Shown here: in pieces, positions 25,011 through 36,861 of the stretch
Layout of the letters: each line of letters opens with the position of its first letter
Position numbering within the stretch: the first letter of the stretch is position 1
NCBI GenBank assembly: GCA_015657535.1
Contig: JADHZB010001209.1
Coordinates: 26,944-90,943, forward strand
DNA from: Nephromyces sp. MM_2019
Lineage: Eukaryota; Apicomplexa; Aconoidasida; Nephromycida
Length of the DNA: 64,000 nucleotides
Direction: 5' to 3'
Translations under genes and position numbers: made by a program
The notes under the pieces: model-generated
Database searches by the model: none
What the model was told of the DNA's origin: nothing
Seen by the model: only the letters and a program-made list of their open reading frames with translations

Positions 25011-25966
25011 CTACACTAAAATCATCTTTCTTGAGTGATTATGCAGTCGAGATCTATATTTTTCATCTCCTGTAAAATTTCCATATTTTTGCTGCACTCA
25101 TCCTACTAAGCCGCTTTGCTTCTTGAACTTCTCCAGAAAGACTTTTATTTCTCCTTTTCAACACAATTTTCTGGATATAGGAATATCTTTACAAGATGAT
25201 ATAATAGAAAATATTATACGTAAATCTGCAGAATTATCAGTAACTGCAGTTTTCTAAATCGAAGTCAACGGTATCATGGCTTAAAAGCTTACAGAATAAA
25301 GCGGTCTTTTCAGCAATTGCGAGTTCATTTGCTCGTATTAGTTCGGACTCAAGGCCGACGCGTAGTCAAAACGCATTTCCAATTAAAAGTTTATATGAAA
25401 AAAATATGCATTACTTGCAATTTAACCTACGATCTATGTTCCCTACTGCATTCGATAACAGCTATTAACCTTTGGAAGCTCCCTAAATTTATATTCTACA
25501 AATAACACGGAGAAGAATGATGAATCTTTAATTGTTAAAAATATATTGAAATAGGAGATAATGTAAAGAAGAATGTCCCAAAAAACAGGTTAACGTTACA
25601 GCTTCTTTTTTGAGATTATAGCATGTAAAGAGGAATGGACTTTGCCTCAACTTTGTGGTAGTCTACCTTTTACTCCGGTGCATTAGGCGCTATCGCTGCA
25701 GGTCTTGGGTTCACCATGGAATCTTACTCTTACTAGCAAAATTCATTATTAAGTCTAACATACATTTTTCACCATAAACACTAGACATAAAACTATTCAG
25801 TTGTCTGAAAATTGCTCATTTAGGGATTGCAGATTCCGTATCGCTTCCTTCCACTAGGCACTGTAATCGAGCCACAACGCACACTATCATTCTATATCAA
25901 GCTTGCGTTATCTGCATTTGTACCAAAGAGAGATGATTTAGCGCAAATATGTGTAACTAAGTGCTA

Positions 25967-26580
25967 TCAAAATGCTAATTTCAAGTTGAGAACCGCTAAC
26001 GCAATTTCACTGATCCAATCTCGAGTTTCTAGAAGAGACCGGATAATAGCACGCCTAAACAGCTCTAGGAGAAGATAATGCATCAATGCATCCGCTGAAG
26101 TTGTGTGGTCCATAGCAGAGAAAGTTTGAGAAAAATCGCCAACAACACGATATGACACGTCATGTTATTTCGCAGTTAACAATTTTAATGCACTTTTCTC
26201 TTTTTTAGTCAATTTTATAGCTTCTAGTCTCTCTTGAAGTAATCTTTATTCGATTTTGGATTTTTTTGTCAGCTGCTAAACGAAGTGCTTTTCTTCGATC
26301 TCGTATTTGTCTCAGGGCTTGAGGCTTCCAGTTCATAGCAAAGATCGGTATCCGGATATATTCAGTATCTAATCCCAGAGAAGGCCTCCCGGGACTTATC
26401 TACAAAGAACTCCTCGCAAAAACGAAGCGTGTTAAGCAAGTTTTCTTTGTGTGTGCTGCTTCTTTCTGATGTTGCAGTACAGGAATTCTGCTTTTTTGAT
26501 TTAAAGCTTCGATTTCTTCCAGGATTCCTCCGATTAAATACTTTGAATAGAACTCATGCATCATCGCTGATCAAATATGA
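25967..26580 (-). CDS. Possible coding patch, exon structure unresolved
   Basis: Successive - strand open stretches read like protein. One starts MMHEFYSKYLIGGILEE at about 26572. One is a basic stretch around 26340-26200 (NWKPQALRQIRDRRKALRL). A third, ending in a stop at 25967, contains SADALMHYLLLELFRRA and ends LNLKLAF. The three lie in different frames, and I could not find splice sites joining all of them. The last segment loosely resembles the C-terminal histone-fold half of CENP-X/MHF2, a weak impression only. It may also be a decayed gene. Confidence 0.28.
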
Positions 26581-27316
26581 AGTTTTAACCTTCAAGCCTA
26601 AAAAGGTTTAAAAATAAAACTACCAGACATATACAGAACGACACAGGATTAATCTCAAAAAAAAGGAATTAAGATGAGCAAGCAAAGCAGGGGACACTAA
26701 AATATGCACCAAACTGAAAAGAGTGAATCGCTTCAGGACCCTAGGAAATTTTCTGCTCGATTTTGAGCCTCCAGCAATAAACATTGTAATTCTATAATGA
26801 TGTCACCGGGTCCAATAACACGAAAATTAATCAAAAGAAGTCACAAATTCACATCCCATAAGCACTCTAAAAAAAATTGAAAGTTCAAATACAAGAAGAA
26901 ATTCAAAATCCAAATGCTCTTTGTGAACACGGAAGGAGCACTTGAAGGTAAAAGAAAACTTAGGCATTCCCCGTGAAGCTTTCCGAAATGCCAGCAGTCA
27001 TAATGAATCTATAAGAAAATCCGGAAATTCAACGGTAAAAACCGATTTTATAAGTTTCTGATTCGAACTAGCTGAAACGCTGGAATGTTGCGATTTATTC
27101 TCAAGATATCAGGCGAAACATATATATAATCCCCAGTCCGATTTGCTGAACCGAAGACCATTGCATTAAAACATCAGCTTTGAACTGTGCTGCTAAGTTT
27201 GAAGGATGAATTTTCTCTATGGGTCAAACGACTTTTATACTAATAAACACCCGAAAGAGCGCATCGCTTCACAAACTAAATGCAACAGTACGAAAGTCAA
27301 GTTCAAGTGATTTACT

Positions 27317-27430
27317 TTCTCTTCATCTTCATCATTTTCTCATTTTTCTTCATCTTCATCATCTTCTCGTTTTTCTTCATCTTCATCATTTTCTCGTTTT
27401 CCTTCATCTTCATCATCTTATTCTTCCTCC
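27317..27430. repeat. Pyrimidine-rich ~30-bp minisatellite (CTTCATCTTCATCAT type)
   Basis: About four units of CTTCATCTTCATCATTTTCTC plus poly-T-rich linkers. On the - strand they read as Asp/Glu/Lys-rich codons, but stop codons interrupt that frame. Confidence 0.75.
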
Positions 27431-28309
27431 TCTTCTTCCTCCTTCTTCTGTGCAATTTAATGCGCATAATAAAACTCGATAGCATCACAGTTTTGACAAT
27501 TGCACAAAACTACAGTAACGCCAACTGTGTCTTTTAAGAAATATCAATTGCAACACGCACCGTCAAACGCATGCATAGCAAAATTACATCAAAAAATTAC
27601 TTCAGGGTGAAATCACTACAAAAGGTCCAATATTATAAGCCTTTTATTCTTTGGATCTTCACCTCAATTACACTTTAAAATCTGGTAATGCAAGATATCC
27701 AGGACTACGAACAAGCTGCTCTTGCCAGGACTTTTCCGATGACTATAACAAAAGAATCTGCTGAAAGTGTCAATACACGTTGGTAGAAGATTGATCCACT
27801 CTTTCATATTCTATTGAGAGTTTAGGAGCTGCAAGCAAATAAAAACCTCAATTTACCATTATAAACGTGAAGTTCTTCGTATTAAGTCAAAATTTTGCAC
27901 ATAATAAACCTCCCAGCAGAAGTTATAATAGAAAAAAAAATCAAAAGAAATCCATCCAAGATATTTAATTAGCATATAAAGCAGAAAAGTAGAATTACGA
28001 GTTTAGAGCTTCATTTTGCATAGCTTTGAGCTACTGCAAATGGAATTGAGTATGTAGGAAAACCGAGTTTTTGCATAAAACATCATTTTTAGACTCAAAA
28101 ATACGCTGAATCCACACCAGTGAATGGCGAATAGCTGGTCACCCAGGAATAACTTGCTAGGAAATTAAAAATAAAATCATAATAGACGTAGCCATGCCAA
28201 TAGAAGGAAACGTTGGTTTTAGCCTTGGGTGTGTGCGCAGATTAATTTTTGGCCTCTCTCATGGAAAGGATACCTTTAATATAAAACTGCTCATGTGCGT
28301 GTGTGCAAA

Positions 28310-31300
28310 TCAATGTTTACCTTTTTTGGCGTATAACGAAGCAGTTGATGCTCCAATAGTATTCCACAACCTTCTGCCCCTTGAGGGAGCTGTGCTAGCA
28401 GATGAAGAGGCTTCTGCCTCCAGATCCTCCTCATCATGTTCTTCCTGGCTTTCCGCTTCAGAGTCACTTTCTTCATATTCATCTTCTTCCAGTTCGCTTT
28501 CATCGTCTGAATCCTCAATATATTCCGTGCCTACAACATATACTTTGGTGTAGAATGGAGGTATCTCATAAACCACTCTTTAAACTTTAGAGCAACTACA
28601 AGGCCCTCTATTTCATTGCAGAATTACCAAGCATTCATATCTTAACACTTGCAAAAATCACCTCAAAAGCCTCCACAACGAAGCTGTAACCGCCATAAAA
28701 TATTCATGCACCGCCTCCCTCCTAAGCAGATTATGCCATCACACACTCACACTCACACTCACACCCTCACGCTAACACACACACACTCACAAGCTAACAC
28801 AGACACATACACACACACACACACACTCACACTCACACTCGCACACACACACATCTCGATAACTGCAAAGCAATGAAGATTTCCAATATTTCAAAGCTAT
28901 ATTTTACATTGAGGAAAAACAGAAATCTCTGTAAAAATCCCTTTCTTAAGCCGGAAAGAAGTCAAAAAGTCATGGCACACCTTCACAGAAAAAATCTAAA
29001 ACAGCTAAATAAAGAAAATATCAAACTCAGTAGAAAGGAGAGCAATATATGACGTATTTCGTCAAAAAATCATACTCTGAGGCTTTAGTAATTCCATCTT
29101 TTCAGGAGACAAAGACTGAAAAACTATTTTAATTTCACCCTCTTAGAATTCGTAAAGGCTAAAATCTATTTACTCATTTCAAATGCTCTCAATGAAGTAT
29201 CATTTTGTAGCATCTCTCCCAAACACCTACTAAGGAGAGATAAAAGACACGAGAACGAGCATTGAAAAGCTGCACACAAGAATTTTGCAAAAACTCACAA
29301 ATTCAAAACGTTAGAAGCTTAAATTAGCGTGAAATTTGTAATTTTTTCCTGCGTGTTTCATCTTTTACTATTAAAAAAACTCATTGTTTCTTCTTCCAAA
29401 TTTAATTAGTCAAAATTTTGCACACACACGCAAAGAAATCTTGATTTGTAATTGCGTACACTAGCAAACACATCATTTATACGAACAACACACATAAAAG
29501 TTTGTATAAAATTCTTTTCCAAGTAAAATTTTTACCAACAAATTCATTTGCTTCACTTTCAATGGTTTTGCAGAAGAAACTACGTTCTAGAAAAAGAAAG
29601 GAAATTAGAAATTTTGATAAAATTCCCATTTATTTCCAGTGAGTAGCTGCTAATACCTACTAATTAACTCTGATAAACTAGCAGCAAGACACCAACTTTT
29701 AACACTCTAATTCTCGTCTATTTTACGCGACTATTTCGATCTTTGAAATCTTCAAAAACAAAGCTCAAATAGCAGTCAAGATAAAATATTGCTGAAAAAC
29801 TAAGCAAGATCAGCTTTCACAAGCATACATCAATTGATAAATCTGCAGAGAAAAAACTGCAGATATTACAAAATATAGCTTTTTCTTTAAATGTAACGAT
29901 TGCTAATCTTTTTGTTATTCTACACTATTTCTGCTGCGTTTTCTCTTCTTATGCATGCCAAAATTGCAATACAAAATGGTATAGCTAATAAGGTAAAACG
30001 TAGGATTCTAAATATATATATATATATATATATGTATGCTCACCACCCTTTTGCGATAGGCCTGCAAAGTATTCCTCTTCATCTTTCCGCAATCTCTCAA
30101 GCTCCTCATCGGCTACGACACTCCTTTTATCCATCTCGTATAAATCGCCATAAGTTCCCTGAAATAATTTCGGAAATATGTAAATGTTTCTGTGTGTGAG
30201 GAAGAAAATTGATGGGATATAGGCAAAAATTCAATATTTTTACATCAGCAGTACTACCTTTAATTTTCGACTTTCAGCTGAGAAGCATAGTCTAGAGGGA
30301 AAATATTTCTTTCATTATAATGCTAAGTTAAGATGCGTAATACTTAATTAGACAAACGGCAATTGAAGAGACGAAAACATCAAATTCTTCTAACAAAAAT
30401 CTAAAAATTGCAATTGTACAGTCACAAACATCAAACGCCCCATTCTACCCCTGAAAGAGCTCATTCAATACATTATACCAAGTCACTTGCATACACTGCA
30501 ACTAACCTTCACCAAGTCATCACAAAAGCTGCATTTCGATAAATCGCTATCAACACACACCCTTTGATACCCTCTTCTCTCACACACAACATTCACATAC
30601 TTCTAAGCCACTTCCGCGCACACACCGGGTAAACCAGAAAAACACCCACCTATATAAAAACACACACTCACACACACACACAGACAAACATACACCACAC
30701 AAACACCACACACAGCCTATAGCCTCTCGCGTAACAAAAAAAAATATAAGCCTCCCATCAAAGCAAACTTGTAAGCTTAATTCTACAAAATGCATCAATT
30801 TAAGCTTGAACTCAATAAAAAACCAAACTGGCGATTTTATAGTACAACACACAAAACCCTGTAAATTCTTCACACACACACACACACACTCAACCGCCTG
30901 CAAAAGACTTGCTAGTCTTTACCAGTTTCAATCGGTTCAATAACTCATTTTCGATGGCATTATCAAGCTTAGCAGCAACTTCAGCTTTACGCTCTCTTGC
31001 TGCTTCACGTCTTTCAGTTTTCTTTTTGACCACCACATTCTGACTCCTAGTATTAGAGAGTACAACATACTTTTCAAGAATGAGATGAAAACTGGATATT
31101 TTTAGGCATTTCATACCAAAATTTCAATGGAGGAAAACAGTCTCTCATACTGCAAGCTTAAGTAAGCAAAAAAATTAATCAAGAAAACAGCTTTTGGCAT
31201 TGAGTAAGACCCTATTTAACTCGTTGAAGACTCAACCTTGAAAACTTCCTTCAAAAATCTTCTAAACCGTAAGTTAAGATACATTGTGTACATGGATATG

Positions 31301-34300
31301 CCATAAAAGCACATGAAATATTAGATAAAAAGCTGAACAAAGTCCCTTTTTTGGGGGTTGAGTAAACGGAAAGGGTGAAGGATGAAATCATAGCAGCTAA
31401 GAAACAGGAAAGAAAATATCAACAAATCCAACGAAGACGGCGAAAAAACCAATGACAATATCAAAATAAGCATTTCAAATTGGTAGGGAATACAAATCGT
31501 CTTCAACAAGACGAAGAAAAATAACACAAAAAACTTCTCTGAAACTTGTAGGATGAAAAATGCCTATTCTGGCTCAAAGCAATACAGCTCCAATCATAAA
31601 ATGCGATAAAAATTCTATACAGTAGGAGCCATTCACGAAGAATTATAGGTGTGTGTATTTGATGGATTATTACACAAGTTAAATGATGATTCTAGTTAGA
31701 AGCAGCAAGCTAAAAACTAAAGGCCACTTCAGATCTTGCTGATAAAGCCTTTTGCCAACTCAACAAATCAACGCTTCAAACAGGAAACTACCGGAAAACT
31801 TAGCAACAAATCCAAAAGTGTGGAGCAAAAAACACACACGTTAGCCTTCACCTTAAAAGTTTTCACACACGTTAGTCTTCACCTTAAAAGTTTTCACACA
31901 CGTTAGNNNNNNNNNNNNNNNNNNNNNNNNNNNNNNNNNNNNNNNNNNNNNNNNNNACCTTAAAAGTTTTCACACACGTTAGTCTTCACCTTAAAAGTTT
32001 TCACACACGTTAGCCTTCACCTTAAAAGTTTTCACACACGTTAGCCTTCACTTTCCAACCTTTCACACACCTCTATACACACACATTACTGTATATAAAT
32101 ACGCCCAATGAAGCAAGAAAGAACCCCCAAAGAAAACCAACATTGGAGGCTTCAGCTCCATTCTTCTTGCACGAATTAGAGTTTGCCGTATACGTAGGTA
32201 ACGTCTCTTGCATCGATGAATTAGCTCCTTCGAGTGTAAACCCTTCATATTTTTGTCAATTTGTAACATTGCCTGCCCAGGGAAGAGAAGAGATTATGAT
32301 AGCAAAAATAATGAAGATGAAAAAAATTTGCATTATACGAGGTATATATCACTCCATCATTGTTGTATTTATCAAAAGAGATTGGACAATTCGACATTTT
32401 CGCACACAAAAATGCTTGAAGCGACACAAAACTTCAAAATAACACACGTCGAAGATATTCCAATCCTATGAAATCCAGAAAATACACAATTAAATCCTCT
32501 CTACGCTGCTTGTATTGACTTGAAGATATTCAAACCCCACAAAAAAATCGAAAAACCAGGCTGAGAGGCATTATAAAATCATCTTCATATCCTCAATGCA
32601 AACGCTTTACCAAAATAGCAGGAAGGAGTGTAAAAGAGAAAACTTTAGCAGCATTGTAAAGACAAAAGTTCTTTAATTTGTAATGCTATATGCAACCTTA
32701 ACGATGCCATTATATTAAAGATGAGGCGGTCAATTTCAACACACAACTCGTGGGTCTCAAAGTATCAGAAGCTTTCATAATGTTCATTAAAATGTGCGAA
32801 TGTAGTTGATAACTCTTTAACTACATCGATTATGAGATAATCAGTAAATCTTCAAAGCTAATCAATCAAAAAACCTACAAAAAATTGCAATTTTGTCAAT
32901 ACAAAAGGAGTAATTCCTCCGAAAAGGAATCTTTAATGCTTAGACTAGTTAGAAAAAACCTTCTAAGCCAAAGAAAGCATCCGCTTTCACTCTGTATATA
33001 CACTGCAACAAAAACTCGGGAAAAATCGTAGAAGACGGTGGAGAAGTTTGAAAAACAAACAGCAATCTGTCGACATGCTCTAATAAAGCAACTTGAATAC
33101 CATATGTTTAGCACTACTCTTTTAAAAAGTAAGAAGAAAGTATCTACAAAAACAATCTGCAAAGCACACACGGAGAATCAAATACTCTTCACAGAAAAGA
33201 ATCAGAAAAAACATCTAATTCGCTTGATTTAGCATGGAAACCTGCTAAACAATTGTTTAAATTTCAATCCAAAAAAGATAGAGATGAGATATTTCAACCC
33301 AAAAAATATAGTTTAACACAAAAACACGTGAAATTGCAAGGAAATGTAACACACACAGTTTCACATAAAAGAACACACTCCACCTTCTCATAAACACTGA
33401 AATTCGCTAAAGCGAATAAACCCAAAAAAATGCATCATTTTTCGCGAAATTCAGCAGCATAATCTCATCAAAAAGCTTCAAATCCTTAATATAAATTGAG
33501 CCTTTACTAGTTGTATAGAAAGTATCGTTTATAGCATTTTTTCTGCAGAGCTCCAGGAGAGTTTATCCGTTAAGGAATAGTGCTAAAAATAAGCTTTTTA
33601 GACGTTTTGCATCTCAACAGGATGATGACATAAGGCAAAAGTAAGACATCAATACATCAGATAAACACCTCACTTCATGAAGAGCGATTTTGAAGATTCA
33701 AACGGATTTTCATATCTTACCTGAGTAGGGATTTTAGATAGTTTTATCTTTTCCCAAAGATAACGGGGGGTATGAGCTCTCTCAGGTGTCTTTAAGTACA
33801 AATAGCAAAAGCCTGCATACCACACAAACAGGTGCATTATTGGGCTTTTAGCATTTAATTTTGATAGCCATCAAACTCATGGCTCTATGGTAGAGAAAAG
33901 TCTTTGATTTCTCAACGAGAGCTGCTAATTGGTTACGAAAAATCTTGATGACTTCAACTTTAATCGAGCGAAAAATCAACTCTTCACTCACTGAAAAGAT
34001 GATGAGTTTGATAAAAATATCAAACGAGCAAAGCGTAAACTCTTCAGTGCATCAAGGATGACGATGATGATATTTTCATCAAATTTCACGCACATAATTC
34101 CAAAGCATCTCAACAAAAACTCTCCAACGCATCCAAATTGTTTGCACCTTCATCAAACGCTCATAGCAAAGCCTTTAAAATAGCTTTCCGCATATATGGA
34201 TTTTGATGGGAAAAAAAAACTCCCTTTCAGGCGCGAGTTTACAAAAAAAAACACACACACACAAGAGAAGGAGAATGTATTATCCTTCAAAGATACTGCA

Positions 34301-35228
34301 ACTTTTCCAAGAAAATCCAATTCAAAAACCTAAACGACTGCGCCTTCGCTCAAAAATCAAATCTAAACTGAGATAGCATACACATCAACACACAGTATTG
34401 TGTGTGAAGAAGAGCTTTTTCAAACAAAGATATCATCGGATGATAATTCCAGCGCTTTCTGCGACTAGAAAAGATAATTTTTTTAAGATTCTTCACAAAA
34501 AGGTCGTACCTTTGTGCTCCATAATGGTGCCATAACTGCTATTGGCAAGCGGACAAGAAGTCCGATTGCACATTCCAGTCACACTGTACTCATTTCTGCA
34601 AAACTCAACCTTGTTTGTCCTGAAAAAAAAACAATGTGACGTTTCCATAAACTGAAGACTCTGGCAAGGTGAAAGCACGCAAATATCATCAAGCTAAGAG
34701 TGAGACTTGAAGAAAAGTTGATGAAGTATCTCGAAGAAAATGAGATCTTCAATAAAATTGATGATATTTCTCGCGATAAAATCTTAAATTTAAGCAATTA
34801 TGATACTTTAGAAAGAGTAGCAGGTACTTAAAAATACATAGGGATGCTTGGAATTGAGTACACAATATAATCCCACTGCGAATCAGCGATTTATCGAAGA
34901 AACAACCTGTTGATACCTTCACTACAAAAGGAATATCATGCAATTGAGTCAATAAGCGTAGGAAATGATTGGGAAGAGCATTTCATAGAAGAGTGTGAGG
35001 GAAACGAAAATTTCAAGAAGATTTCAGGGAAAAGTTAGTCAATACAGAAGTGATTTGACGGAGATTAACTGTGTGTGGGTGTGATATTTGGTAGCGTGTG
35101 TTGTGTGATATTTGATAGTGTGTGTTGTAGGTGCTGTATAAACAAGGAAAAAAGCACTCAAATTACTTGTATTTGTAAGAACAAAAATGGTTGTTCAGGA
35201 CTTCCCATATGACCTCATCCTTTTGCAT
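28310..35228 (-). CDS. MAK16: MAK16, 60S ribosomal subunit biogenesis factor
   Basis: Nucleolar protein of the L28e/Mak16 family needed for early pre-60S assembly and 27S rRNA maturation. Exons: 35228-35167, 34619-34510, 33812-33721, 32272-32142, 31046-30923, 30158-30044, 29586-29536, 28530-28310. They total 906 nt, 301 aa, close to the roughly 300 aa usual for the family, with phase intact at all seven junctions. It starts [19 protein letters not shown]. The cysteine motif FCRNEYS.TGMCNR.SCPLANS is in exon 2, [14 protein letters not shown] and LWEKIKLSK in exon 3, and [13 protein letters not shown] in exon 4. [14 protein letters not shown] and [14 protein letters not shown] are in exon 5, and [10 protein letters not shown] in exon 6. 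An acidic Asp/Glu/Ser tract fills exon 8. The last ~20 residues (after APSRGRR) lack the usual basic end, so the final exon might be spliced onward at the GTAAAC near 28316. The intron at 31047-32141 contains the minisatellite and gap. Confidence 0.96.
28741..28853. repeat. CA-rich microsatellite
   Basis: Interrupted (CACACT)n/(CA)n run inside the last MAK16 intron. Similar runs of (CA)n occur at 8311-8342, 30655-30710 and elsewhere in introns. Confidence 0.85.
31831..32069. repeat. 31-bp minisatellite interrupted by an assembly gap
   Basis: Near-identical 31-bp units (CACACGTTAG(T/C)CTTCACC plus TTAAAAGTTTTCA) lie on both sides of the Ns in MAK16 intron 4. The true copy number is unknown because the array is collapsed or unresolved. 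Confidence 0.95.
31907..31956. other. Assembly gap (50 Ns)
   Basis: Fifty N characters lie inside the minisatellite. The round length suggests a placeholder, not a measured size. Confidence 0.99.
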
Positions 35229-35479
35229 TTTTTACTAAAAGTAAAATACCGAGAGATCCTAATCTCCAAGAAAAAGAAGCATAACTTTTGCTCACAATCA
35301 CTATTTGTATATAGCCAAGTGAAAGCACCTCAAGTCAGCATCTGGCACGATGAAGATCACATGTATATATACACATCCCCTGAGTAAAAAAGAGGCTACT
35401 CTGAGTTATTCAGAAGGACTCAAAAGCAAAATAAGGGAATCTCTAAAAATCAAGGGTCTCTCTCATAAAAAAGAATTTC

Positions 35480-36819
35480 TGCTTATATCACTTCAAGAAG
35501 GGTGTTGAAGACGAAGAATTAACAGGAGTAATGAAACAACCGGGTCTCCAGCTTAGCCCCAATCTAAAAGTGATAAAATGGTGGTTTCGACCCTCCAAAA
35601 AAATCCAAACAGAAGGGGGAGATTCCCTCAAATTTCCTGCATAAAGCATAATTTGGGTGAATTCACGCTGTGCTGGAGGGAGGCACACACACAAAATTAA
35701 AAGGCTGCTCTGCAGCAAGCTTCTACCGCCACAAAATGGCAAACCAGACTGAAAAAGCATGAAACATACAAAAACTTTGTAAACAAAAAAGAAAACATCA
35801 AATTGATGTTTGGGACGTATAAAAAGAGGCTTGTTTCGCCTGAAAAATTTGAAGCATACGGAGCAGTAGCTTGTATCAGACGGCATCTCAATGAGACTTG
35901 TAATGAGTGTGCGAAAAGATGTGATGAGATGCCATCAAAAAGATGAAGCTGTGAGAGTGAATCAAAACAGGAGTTATCATCAGCAGAGATAGTTAAAATC
36001 TAGCAAACTTTTACAATCATCAAGATGAACAGGGCAGAAAAAGGTGAAGATCATTTTTTTATGGGGGAATTACATTGCATAATGGATAGCACAGAAGAAG
36101 AAGTAGGAAGATGAAGAATATAGAGTTTTCTTGAAGAACATGAAGAAGAACAAACACCCCCCTTCAAAAAACATCCATAAACAGAAGAATAAACATCCCC
36201 CCCCATACCAAAGCATTTCTAAAAAGGCTATTATAATCAAAGCAAAGATGTCTGCCCCCTTCCTCCTGCACTCACGCACGCGAAAGCTTTTCATACCCTC
36301 GACAACCTCAAGAAGATGGGAATTTTCGTTTGTTAAGGAAAGTGTTGACTCTCCTGGCATACTAAGCCTCACTGAAGCTCCTTGCAGAGTCTAAAGAAAG
36401 CTGGTCTTATGCGGCCACGACGCCAAAGGTACGATAGTCTTGTACTCTCCACCGTGAGCAGCATCTCTCATTCAAAAACAAAAGGCTGTGTGCGCGTTTG
36501 TCAATGTTTTTCTGCTTCCCATACCAGGTTCACAGAAAAGGCATTAATAGCTGCCTTTGCTGCCATGAGAGAAAGCTGCCTTCCGAAACTACTAGTTCAT
36601 ATAATAAGAGCTTCTACTGCTAAATGTGATAGTAATAAGCTTATTACTGACATGAGAGATAATAGCCTAGCAAAACTACTGGTTAATCATAGTTGTACTA
36701 GCGCCACACCACTAAAAATAAGCACATCTTTTAGAGCTTTCCTTGCGAAGCTCTCAACATTCTCCAGCTACCATGAAGTTCAGAAAACGGAGCTTTTCAG
36801 CTTCAATTTGGTGCTTTTG
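35480..36819 (-). CDS. Unrecognised protein, partial exon set upstream of MAK16
   Basis: Several - strand segments bounded by good splice sites look coding. They are 36819-36772 (KHQIEAEKLRFLNFM), 36559-36525 (KAAINAFSVNL), 36371-36280 (MPGESTLSLTNENSHLLEV, ending before GTGCGT) and 35948 down to about 35790 (LHLFDGISSHLF, then GETSLFLYVPN). The third and fourth join in phase. A possible last exon ending near 35528 reads IGAKLETRLFHYSC. I could not connect all pieces into one phase-consistent chain, and no family is recognised. A 159-residue + strand frame at 36382-36861 is antisense to these exons and is probably spurious. The gene would be co-directional with MAK16 and divergent from USB1. 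Confidence 0.38.
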
Positions 36820-36861
36820 CTGCAAAGAGAAGACGCTATTACCTGCAGTTTGCCTCTCTAA

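Larger units (their letters stand above)
25100..28309. other. Mostly unassigned stretch upstream of the secreted-protein gene and downstream of MAK16
   Basis: Apart from the coding-looking patch at 25967-26580 and a CTT-rich repeat at 27317-27430, I see nothing assignable. A + strand frame at 25827-26078, after a good acceptor (GATTGCAG), ends in Arg-Arg-Arg-stop and could be an exon. It overlaps the - strand patch, and both cannot be right over the shared part. Confidence 0.5.

Noticed and set aside
25967..26158. LINE endonuclease (GDFS...MDHTT resembling the GDFN motif)
   Set aside because: Only a handful of residues match, and no reverse transcriptase, tail or target-site duplication is seen nearby.
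36382..36861. 159-codon + strand frame, the longest between MAK16 and USB1
   Set aside because: Antisense to several well-bounded - strand exons with more protein-like content; no start context or family motif. Kept as a caution, not as a gene.
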